From positions 85,124,564 through 85,188,563 of the forward strand of contig CM077166.1 of the NCBI GenBank assembly GCA_039583875.1: a stretch of DNA of 64,000 bases, read 5' to 3'. The translations under genes were made by a program, and so were the position numbers. Each line of letters starts with the position of its first letter. Within the stretch, counting starts at the first letter, position 1. The notes under the pieces were generated by a model. The model saw only the letters and a program-made list of their open reading frames with translations. It did not search any database and had not been told where the DNA came from. This stretch comes from Platanthera guangdongensis (Eukaryota; Streptophyta; Magnoliopsida; Asparagales; Orchidaceae). Shown piece after piece: positions 55,308 to 64,000 of this stretch.

Positions 55308-58166
55308 TGATGAATTGTAAATATACGTCTTTTTGTGTACATTAATTTAGTCATTTTCATTTCTTTTCGTCATTTTTACATATTTTTGCTTAATAAATTG
55401 CTCCTTTTTGTAAATAATTTTGCTGACTTGCTTTATTTTTTTGTTTCAGAAAATATCAAAAATCTGCCAAAAAAGTCAAGTCACGCCCGTGACATATTGG
55501 TCACGCCCGTGACCAGGGCGTGACACGTCAAATTCCAGTGAAATCAGCAAATTTTGAAGTGAAAAGCTTGACACGCCCGACGTCACGCCCGTGTCACCCG
55601 ACACGGGGCGTGACCCAAGCCCGTGTCCCCTGCTCGACGTTTTCAGCTCGACGATCGTCGACCTCCTCCACACGCCTAGCGTCACGCCCGTGAGCTAGGT
55701 CGTGACACCTCTTCCTGCTCGACGATTTTCAACTCGACATTTTCCGCTCGACGTTTGTCGAGTGTCGACACCAGCCGACACGCCCAGAGTCGCGCCCATG
55801 ACCTAGGGCGTGACCACTCCGCTTGGCAGACAAGACCTGCGCGACGACTTTTTGACGCACCGCGCCCAGATCCACCTCCATGACATGCCCAGCGTCACGC
55901 CCGTGACCTGGGGCGTGACCAACACGAAACCAACACGTGTCCAGCCCGAAGTCCACTTTCCCGTCAAATCGCCGGCCGCCTTCGCAAATAGTACCGACAC
56001 GCCCCATGACACGCCCGTGTCAGAGGGCGTGTACTTGTAAATTTTCCCCTATAAATAACTGTGTTCTACTTGAGTTCTTGTTCCACTTTTTTGAACCATT
56101 TTGTATAAGTGTTATGCTGCTGGGATGAAATCCAAATGTGTTGTAAGGGATATTTTCTCTCCCTCTTTCTCTTTTTTTTAGCTTTGTAATAACCCTTTTT
56201 ATAAATGCAATTGTAGTTTTTTTCCATTACAACCCTTGGACTTCATCTATGTTTCATCCCTTATGCAATCTTATCTTTTTTGCTTTTGTTTTAAATTATT
56301 TTTCGTCTTTTAAAATGGGTGTGTGAGTGTATGAGTATATTTTTCATGTTTTTATGTTTAGTTATTTTTACTTTATTTTGGTTAAACTTAGATTTTTATA
56401 GCTTTTATTTCATTCCTATAAACCCGTAAAAACGTTTTAAAGTGTCTTTCATTTTTCTTCAACTTAGATTTTTCTTTTTAGGTTGTAAAACTTTTTCTTT
56501 CTTTTTACTTTATTTGCACTTTTTAGCATTTTTACGGAGTTATAAAAATGATAATATAGTTGTTTTAATTTTTCATGCTCTTGCATTTTTATTTAAAAGT
56601 TTTGCCCTTTTAAATTTTTAGCCTTCTTTTTACGCATTTCTACCGCATTCTAGCGGTAGAAATGTATTCGTTTTAATTTTTAGAGCATTTTCATTTTGCG
56701 TTTATCTGCAAAAACTTTTGCTCCGTTTATTTTTATTTTCACTTTTTATGCATTTCTACCGCATTCTAGCGGTAGAAATGCAGTTGTTTTAATATTTCGG
56801 TAACTTAGTTTTTTGCAATTTTTTAAGTATGCACATTTATTTCCGCCTACTCGTTAAGAGTTAAATGACGCTTGCTTATTTTACTTTCTGTAGAGTGCGT
56901 GAGTTTGTAATTTTCCTTATTTCCGCCTACTCATTCGAGTTAAATGGCAGGTCTTAATTTTCCCTACTCATTTGAGTAGGATTTGTGTGTGTGTATTTTC
57001 ATTTATGTCGAGAGAGTGTGTGCGTGAGTTTTAATTTCTGTCGAGTGTGTTCCTGTGTTGCATTTATTTAGTCCTACTCGTTTGAGTAGGACCCGCTTTC
57101 TTTCTCCCGCCCACGCACTTGCGCCGGGACTCGCACTTTACAGCTTTCTTCAGTACAACTCGTTTGGGGTAGGACTTGCAATTTTCAGCATTCCTTTACT
57201 GCTTTCATTTTATCGCTTTTATTTACCGCTTTCTTTACTGCTTTATTTTCTGCTTTTCACCGCAAGCCGTCTCCATTCCGATGAGTGGCTAACCGTTCTT
57301 AGCCCTCGGTATCAAAGAGCATTGGGACAGATAAAATAGCTTAAAATAATTAAAGGTCTAATTTTTCTAATTAATTAAAATTACTTAAGGTTTGCCCGGA
57401 GTTAACGACGCGTAGGACCACATATCGATGTGTGGGCCCTATTTTCGTTTTCCATACGCTCGCCGAGAGGCCGTGCGTATGGACAGATCACCCCTTGGCA
57501 AAGAGAGTTCTGCAATAACCCTCGAGAGAGCAGGCGCGCCAACTCTACCGGATTGGGTTCCCCACCCAATAGCGGGGTTCTTAGCGTAATGCGGGCGTTA
57601 AGAGGAATCCATCGTCGGACTAACACCCGGTCGAATAGTCTTAGCGTTTAGGTGAGCGATAGTCCTAGATATAGGTGAGCTCATTTTAGTGGAACCTCCA
57701 CGACTAAGTCTCCGCCTTAATTAATTATAAACTTAGGAGCTCTTTTTATTTAAAGTCTATTTTAGTTCAATTGTTTTCTCGGTGCCATCGAACTAAGCTC
57801 TTCATCGGCACCACCTTCATGCTTTCATTTTCTTTCTGCCATTTTCTGCATTTTTATTATATATAAAATATAACCCGACAAGTTAATTATCGGTAAAATA
57901 ATAGTCCCCTCCGGGGAAGAGTAGAAATAATCGAACCGACCTCGAGAACAATAAGACCTCGATATTCCACCCGGAATATCCTGTACTACTCACGATAGGT
58001 GCACTTGCCTCCTTTCGTTAAAACTCGATCACACCTTTTTATATCCAAATAAATAAATACGCGCGCCCCATTTTCTAAATAAAAAACCACTTCCGCCTTT
58101 TTCTTAAATAAAACCGCCGGGTCGCCGCGTGACCGTAAATAATTTTGGAGTTTTAACAATCAATCA
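55308..58166 (+). repeat. 3' LTR of element F
   Basis: Partner of 50,114-52,971. It has a few percent differences by eye and the same hairpins (56,634-56,665; 56,750-56,781). Confidence 0.93.
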
Positions 58167-58171
58167 GTAAT

Positions 58172-58394
58172 CCACCAAATAGATGCGGTGACGGCGACCC
58201 ACAATAGATTTCTTATTGTTGTTAACTTAGGAATCCAAACCAAAACCCCCATTGTTTACGTTAACGCTTGCAATCACCTTTTCAATAGAGAAATCACATT
58301 CCATACTTGCACTCCTCAAGAGATCGATATTCGGGGATTCAACTCCTCAAATTTATTACTCGATAGCGACAGTACACTTGTCGTGAACGCATCA
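58172..58394 (+). repeat. 3' LTR of element G, right part
   Basis: It ends GTGAACGCATCA. The order GAGATCGATA, then a G-rich stretch, then ATTTATTACT and the CATCA end parallels the last part of the element A LTR. The small open frame here (58,188-58,451) is therefore LTR sequence and not a gene. Confidence 0.65.
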
Positions 58395-59476
58395 GCCAGC
58401 AAAGTATGTGGTGACTCTGGCATGTCCTTCAGAGGCGCACGTAAGGGTTAGGCCTGGTATTGTTAATACCCATCTAGGAGTTTGGTGGCCCGACACACTG
58501 TCTCTGTTAGCCACTACGGAGGCTCCTTGGAGTTAAGCTAGCTTCCAAAATGGGGGAACTAAAGATATGTGTGCATAAAGTCATATGTGTGGGTTGCATT
58601 TGTATGAATCATGGCATAACATATTACACTCATACCTGCATATAACCTGACACCCCATCGTATAAACTAGTATGGGATAGCTTATACAATGGGAGCATTG
58701 AAAAAGACCCCTTAACTTATAATATTGTTTGTGCATTCATATAAGTTAAGGTTACTTATTCTATAGTTTACTTTTCATGTACTTACTGCTCTACTATACT
58801 TGATTATATTACTGCTTCCTTATTATAGAACTGATAGCTTACATTTTCTTTTTATAGCACTATAAATGTTACAATATACCTGTTAGATAGCTCCACCATC
58901 ACCTGCCTTGTTTCTACTCTTGACCATCATAGATTTCCTATCATTCCTCCTGCACGATGCCTAGGAGACACTAGGGAGGGGTGGGAGAAATTTGGCTTAT
59001 TATTTTGAATAACGGTCAGTGGACCAAACATTTTAGGGACTCCGGATAGGAGACCGGGAGTGGCAAAAGGAGATCTAGCACTAGTAGACCACGATGCATA
59101 TCGAGGTGGGCCAGTCTAGTATGGGAGCACCAGTCTCTGGCTCCGTTAGTGTTAGCCTTACTTAGTTTCCATTAGAGGGTTGTAGTGAGGATTTGTTGTA
59201 CCGGGCATAAGCCCGTTTATATTCCTACCTTACTGATCTGCTTCAGTACTTATATTTATCATGTGGACTTGCTGTGATTTCTATCTCATATATTATATGT
59301 GATTTGTGGACTTGACTTAATTGTCCTCTCTCATTTTTACTTCTACTTTTTGATGATCTTCATTGCTAGCAGAATCGTGATTTTGTAGTGGCGACCCTCC
59401 CGAGTGTCGGTGTCACCGCAAAACAGTGGTTGTGGGCATAAGATCCGGTAGCGTAGCGAAAAAAGGGGGTCTTACA
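58395..59476 (+). repeat. LTR of family E, 3' part only
   Basis: Homologous to about 62,575-63,668 of the full LTR, with the same order of features: GTGTCCTTCAGAGGC, GCTAGCTTCCAAA, paired hairpins at 58,655-58,692 and 58,710-58,751, and a TTACA end. The left side is cut by element G. Confidence 0.85.
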
Positions 59477-59605
59477 CAGGATCGGGTGTTGCGAAGGAAG
59501 ACAATACCCATGGTTAAAGTGTTGTGGAAGAACCAAGATGTGGAGAGCGTGACTTGGGAGTTGGAGTCAGCTATGAGGAAGGCTCATCCTCATCTATTCT
59601 CCTGA
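59477..59605 (+). pseudogene. pol C-terminal tail of family E
   Basis: 42 codons, QDRVLRRKTIPMVKVLWKNQD to MRKAHPHLFS plus a stop, are the chromodomain-type end of a gypsy polyprotein. They closely match the end of element C (RVLRRKSFPMVKVLWRNHD). The first codon follows the LTR end directly, so primer site, gag, protease, RT and most of integrase have been deleted. It cannot function. Confidence 0.9.
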
Positions 59606-59717
59606 TGTTTTTTTGGTGAGTGTTCTCTTTGTTAGCTTATGATTGCTTTTATTCTATTTGGATTCGATCCTATTTATGTTCAGTTTCATGACGAAACTTC
59701 CTTTTAGGAGGTGTGGC
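59606..59717 (+). other. 3' untranslated end and polypurine tract of family E
   Basis: Contains GTTTCATGACGAAAC, the decayed dyad module, and TTTTAGGAGGTGTGGC before the next LTR. Confidence 0.7.
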
Positions 59718-60659
59718 TGTAACGCCCCTGATGTTTTGGTGTTTATTATATTTCCCATTATGACGTATTTTTGGCTGCAGGGCGTTATGTTGATGCGTAG
59801 ATAACAAGTGTCATTTGTTGGAGCATAGGTTTGCTCAGTGGGTTTTCTTGTGTGGTTTGTTTTTGGTTTGGTTGTGCACCTTCCCTCGCGAATCGGGTCT
59901 GTTTTGGTGACTTGGTGGAGCTTTTTAAAGGGATGTGGTGGCGTTTTGTCTTTGGATGGTATTTTACCCGGGTTTAGTTTGTCGGATTTGAATTTCGACT
60001 TTGTCGTTAGATTTGTAGCATGGGTATTTAGGTACTGTGCGATTTTCGTAAGATTACGAGTTAATTTGGATTTCGAATCGTGTTTGGACTATTGTTTATT
60101 AATTGTATTATATTATATTAATTATTTATATATATACATACATAAGATCGGACATTACGTCACGCGATAATCTTATTCATCTTATTACCTACCCGACGGC
60201 GGATTGTTTTCGTGAAATGGAAGAGGAGCAGAGGACAGGCGTGCGTTCAACCGACGATAGAGGGAGTTCTAGCGGTCAGTTTTGACAAAGGAGTAGAGTT
60301 TCGGAAAGCTTTCACGAGAGTTACACGATTGTGGTAAAATCTTCCCATTTCCCCGATTTTCAGGTGTTAGGGTTAGCGATTTTGACATTTTTTCTACTCC
60401 GAAAATTTCAGGAAACGTTGTGTGTGCCTTTTCACGGCCGATCCTTGTCGCTGTGCGGGGGGGGGGGGGGGGTCTTCTTTTTCGAGTTTTCAAGGCATGT
60501 GGATTTTCACCTTGTATGTCCATTTTCTTATTGTTTTCTTCCCTTCTTTCCTCCTCCTTTAGAGAGTAGGAGTTGTGTAGGTTGGTCCATGAATAGAATC
60601 CCTAGGTTAGGGCAAATTTTTGGCCAAGGCTTGGAGAATAGCAATAGAGACTAAGTGTA

Positions 60660-61110
60660 ATTTGACGAGTTTAGGTTCGAAAATTCGTCGATTATCGTTG
60701 GTAGGGTTCGTCAAATATGGCTGGTTAGCCAGGTAAGAATTCATTGTACGTTGTTAAGTGTAATTCGACGAGTATCGCTAGCCTAATTCGTCGAGTACTG
60801 GTAGTGTAGGATTCGGCGAGTATTGCCAAATTTCCTTAAGGCCTTTTCGTCAGAAGATGATTCGTCGAGTGTAGGTTGTTAGACTAAGTGTAATTTGGCG
60901 AGTATCGTTAGCCTATTTTGTCGAGTATCATTAGGATTCGGTGAGTATCTCCGAAGTAGTCGCTAAGACACAATCAACAACTATCAGAAGAATGTGTCAA
61001 GTAGCTTTGGTCGACTCGTCGTGTATAGAATTGTTTTGTCGAGTATCGTTAGGGAATTTGTCGAGTATCGCATGTCATATATGCTGAATGTGGTTAAATT
61101 CATCTAGTAT
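60660..61110 (+). repeat. Degenerate TCGTCGAGTATCG array in the LTR of family E
   Basis: More than ten imperfect copies of a 12-20 bp unit such as ATTCGTCGAGTAT or TTTGTCGAGTATCG, irregularly spaced. The shared word is GTCGAG, also frequent in the dyads of other LTRs here. Confidence 0.6.
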
Positions 61111-62905
61111 CCCTATGGTTCATTGGGTATACTAGTCGAATTTGGCCAGGAATTAGAATATTTTTGTCGTTTCATGTAGGACTCATCTTGTATGGTCCTT
61201 ATAATGGTTCTAGGGCTTGTTGAAGGTTGGCCTTTGGGTTTGGACTTGGGTTTTTGTTGGGGTGTTCGGTTATGATGTTTCTTCGGCTAGGTAGGTTGGC
61301 AGTGGATAAAGGACCAACAACTTGATGCCAGTTTGTGGGTCATCACAATTGATGGTTTGGTTTGGTCTCTATTTTGTGGACTGTTGGGTTGTGTTGGACA
61401 GGTGGCAACCGCCGCAGTGCCCTTTTAAGACGTTTGGGTCTGGTAGTTCTGGTATGGATGTTTTGTTCACCGACACCAACCTAGTTGCTTTTACCGAGTG
61501 TTAGTGACTAACATTTTTGAGCTGTTTTGTGCTCAGTTTGCTTCTTAGATCATTCTATGCTACTTATGCTAATCTTTGCAGATTTTTTGTCGAAGCATGG
61601 CTTCGTTCCGCACTTGGTGCATATGTTCATTTAACTTCTTTATTGTAGACTTATACTTTACCTGTTTTATTTGACTAATCACCTGTGTTTTTCAGCATTT
61701 CTTATAGTCGTGTTTGGTAAACCCTTTCTTTCCCTTGTACTTTTATCTGATTATTTCTTTTGCCACTTGTATTTTTCTTACTGAGGTGTTCTTCTTTTGA
61801 ATGACTCAGGTTCAGGACTGTAGCCGGTGGAGCGGCTGAGTTGGGTAGTAGCTTGTGGACTGCAGTGTTGTAGTGGTTTTTCCTCACCAATGTGAGGTAG
61901 TTTGTTGTTTTGGTTTTTAGTTCAGACTTGCATACTTTTAGTGGGTTCGTGTCAGGTTGTTGATGCCCACTGAAAGTGAATAGGGTCATCAAAAGAAGGT
62001 ATATTGTGTGAGCTGGTTGTGCAAGAGCAGAGTTGAGTTCGGGATCGACGATAGATCGTCTCTCCCCTGGAAGATGTCTAAATGTACTTAGCTTTAGATC
62101 AAGGGAAAATCAGGAGTGTTTGGGAAAATGGGTTATTACCAATAATAATAAGTACCTTGCAAAAGGGATCTTCGGGCTTCAGCCCATCGTAGTTCCTAGT
62201 GCCCCCAAGAGCCCTTCACAGGGAATGCCCTAAGTAATCTAAGGCTAACCTTAAACTGTAAGATTAAAATGTTACGAGTAATTAGATATACTAGGACTTC
62301 ACCTTCACTCACCTCGGTGACTCGGGAGGTTAGCTTGATTAGGTTATCCAAGCGGTAGACTCAGGAGTTGTGGAGATGGACGGGTTAGTGAGGCAAGCAG
62401 AAATCTCGAAAGGTAATTATAACTGACAGGTTAGTCCGGGGAGCCGATGGCTCGGGAATCCATGTGTACATGTGCATAAAGCGGTGGGTCTTCGGTATTT
62501 GATTATCGTTCACACCGACGTCGATAAGATGACTCGTCGAGTGTGGTTTACACTTAGCCAAGGAAAAGACTGGCAGTTGGTTAACATAGTACCAGGTCAC
62601 TCTGGTGTGTCCTTCAGAGGCATACGTAAGGGATTGTCCTGGTAGTGTGAATACCCGTCTAGGAGTGGGGTTGCCCGACCTATTATCTCAGTTGGCGACT
62701 ACGGAGGCTACTCTGAGTGAAGCTAGCTTCCAAATTGGGGGAACTAAAGGTCTGTGCGCATAGAGTCGTGTGTGTGTGTGTGTGTGTTGCATTTGCATTA
62801 TTTATGACATAACATATCACTACACTCATACCTGCATACAACCTGACACCCCGTCATATAAACTAATATGGAATAGCTTATAAGATAGGATCCTCGCAAA
62901 AGACC

Positions 62906-62947
62906 CCTTAACTTATAAGTTTGTATGAGCATTCATATAAGTTAAGG
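62906..62947 (+). repeat. GTATG-loop hairpin in family E LTR
   Basis: CCTTAACTTATA pairs with TATAAGTTAAGG around a loop with TTTGTATGAGCATT. It corresponds to 33,064-33,103 in D and 58,710-58,751 in the other E copy. A weaker partner hairpin lies just upstream at about 62,853-62,890. Confidence 0.7.
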
Positions 62948-63671
62948 TTACTTATTCCATAATTTACTTTTCATGTACTTACTGCACTACTCTACTTGAT
63001 TACATTATTGCTTCCTTATTATATAATTGCTAATTTACATTTTCTTTTTATAGCAATATAAATGTTACAATATCCTGCTAGATTGCTCCACCGTCACTTG
63101 TCTTGTTCCTACTCTCCACCATCATAGGTTTCCTATCATTCCCCCTGTACTGTGCCTAGGAGCCACTAGGGGAGGGGTGAGTGAAATTAGGCTTAGTCTT
63201 TTGACTAACAGTCGGTGGACCAAACATTTCAGGGACTCTGGATGGGAGACAGGGAGCAGTGGCAGGAGATGCAGCACAAGCGGAGGACGGTGCACATAGA
63301 GGTGGGCCAGTCTAGTACGGGAGCACCAGTCTCTGGCTCTGTGAGTGTTAGCCATAGTTTCCGCGAGTGGGTTGTAGTGAGGATTTGTTGTACCGGTCAT
63401 AAGCCCATTTATATTCTTATGTTACTGATCTGCTTCAATACTTATATTTATCATGTGAACTTGCTGTGATTTATATTTCATATATTATATGTGATTTATC
63501 GACTTGACTTAATTGTCCTCTCTCATTTTAACTTCTGCTTTTTGATCATCTTCATTGACAGCATAATCAGATTTTTGTAGTGGCGACCATCGCGAGTGTC
63601 GATGTCACCGCAAAACATCAGTTCCGGGCGTAAGACCCGGTAGCGTAGCAATAAAATGGGATCTCACAAAC

Positions 63672-63679
63672 TGGTATCA
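63672..63679 (+). other. Primer-binding site of family E copy (tRNA-iMet)
   Basis: TGGTATCA starts three bases after the LTR end. The next bases are changed. Confidence 0.7.
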
Positions 63680-63910
63680 CAGGAAACATCGATCGGAAGA
63701 GAAGAAGTCCATAAAAACCCTAGGCCACCCCACAAGAGTTTAGTTTGAGGACATACTAGCAACGGAAGCAATGGTGTGCCCAAAAGGGAGAATCACATAC
63801 AAAAGTTCACTTTTCATTAGTTTCACTTGTACATTAACTAACAATTGGAATTTTCCTTGTAACCTGCAACAAACCCTACTCCTCAGCAGGGTACACCTTA
63901 GGCATAGAAA

Positions 63911-64000
63911 ATGGTTCCACCCCCATCGGCGCCAACTCCGTTCCAGCTGACGGAGATGGGGCAGACATAAACAACTATTCTGGAGGCCTTCAGGGCTCAA
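63911..64000 (+). pseudogene. Start of gag, family E copy (runs off the window)
   Basis: The frame begins MVPPPSAPTPFQLTEMGQT, then a TAA stop at 63,968-63,970, then TTILEAFRAQ. It parallels the Gag start of element D (SELGQTLTAILDAFKAQ). The stop makes a pseudogene unless a downstream start is used. The rest lies beyond the window. Confidence 0.75.

Larger units (their letters stand above)
50114..58166 (+). mobile_element. Complete non-coding LTR retrotransposon F (LARD-like)
   Basis: LTRs of 2,858 and 2,859 bp (TGATGAATTG...CAATCAATCA) with TSD GTAAT on both sides (50,109-50,113; 58,167-58,171). A perfect 18-nt tRNA-Asp primer site follows the left LTR and a polypurine tract precedes the right. 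The 2.3-kb interior has no coding capacity, so it must use proteins of another element, most likely Athila/Tat-type judging from the primer site and the TTTAAGTATGGGGGTG tracts. It lies in the 3' LTR of G and is younger than it. Confidence 0.94.
44433..58394 (+). mobile_element. Athila/Tat-like element G (5'-truncated, split by element F)
   Basis: Begins inside gag, lacks a 5' LTR and ends with a 3' LTR (48,665-50,113 and 58,172-58,394) that starts TGATGAGTCC and ends GCATCA. The Gag and protease have Athila-type strings. No RT, RNase H or integrase is present in the 1.9 kb between protease and LTR, so the family member was already non-autonomous. It is related to element A by LTR ends and an interior block. 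Element F sits in its LTR. Confidence 0.82.
59718..63668 (+). repeat. Full-length LTR of family E
   Basis: Runs from TGTAACGCCCC to ATCTCACA (3,951 bp). It serves as 3' LTR to the fragment on its left and as 5' LTR to the gag on its right. It contains a TATA-rich stretch (60,104-60,145), a G16 run (60,457-60,472), a degenerate array of TTCGTCGAGTATCG-type units (about 60,660-61,110), a GT run (about 62,768) and a hairpin at 62,906-62,947. Confidence 0.8.

Noticed and set aside
58188..58451. 87-codon open frame as a possible gene
   Set aside because: The region is the right part of the element G LTR and the frame runs across the G/E junction.
1..64000. tRNA genes, host protein-coding genes, DNA transposons with transposase
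   Set aside because: I looked for cloverleaf/A-B box patterns, exon-like host frames and transposase motifs and found none that I could support. Single TGGTATC-type matches are primer-binding sites.

Overview
The window is plant nuclear DNA, almost certainly heterochromatin of an angiosperm with many retrotransposons. I recognise no host protein-coding gene. Two kinds of sequence make it up: a decayed tandem array of 5S rRNA genes (minus strand, units of about 0.75-0.78 kb), and LTR retrotransposons that have cut into it and into one another. Evidence for the plant origin: 5S genes close to the angiosperm consensus, Ty3/gypsy polyproteins of plant type (some with a chromodomain tail), primer-binding sites matching initiator tRNA-Met (TGGTATCAGA) and tRNA-Asp (TGGCGCCGTTGCC), and a TRIM element. 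All element identities rest on motifs, LTR pairs and target-site duplications (TSDs) read by eye.

Layout. 1-48: end of a copia-like LTR. 49-10,584: 5' part of a minus-strand Ty3/gypsy element (element 1), split at 2,847-8,207 by complete non-autonomous element A (LTRs 1,076/1,077 bp, TSD GCGGG). 10,585-10,712: 5S spacer. 10,713-16,254: element B, plus strand, no protease, RT or RNase H. 16,255-16,299: 5S spacer. 16,300-27,519: element C, minus strand, TSD GCCGG, with a rearranged TRIM cluster in gag. 27,520-30,487: four 5S units. 30,488-41,912: element D, plus strand, TSD CAAGA, two 3,263-bp LTRs. 41,913-44,153: three more 5S units. 44,154-44,432: copia-like LTR piece. 44,433-50,113 and 58,172-58,394: Athila/Tat-like element G (gag-protease only), whose 3' LTR is split by element F (50,114-58,166, TSD GTAAT, no coding capacity). 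58,395-64,000: tandem remains of Tekay-like family E: LTR end, pol tail, full 3,951-bp LTR, then start of gag.

How it works together. Elements 1, C, D and E are Tekay/Del-like chromovirus relatives. Three of them (1, C, D) show a candidate phase-1 intron exactly between gag and protease, so splicing could set the Gag to Gag-Pol ratio. Every coding region is broken by stops, frameshifts or lost catalytic residues, so past movement probably used proteins of other copies.

Two structural themes cut across families. First, arrays of short palindromes lie just upstream of the TATA box in several unrelated LTRs, including one dyad shared with compensatory changes. Second, stem-loops with a GTATGGG loop and covarying stems sit in the 5' leaders of C, D and E. 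These two and the intron are the best candidates for undescribed biology.
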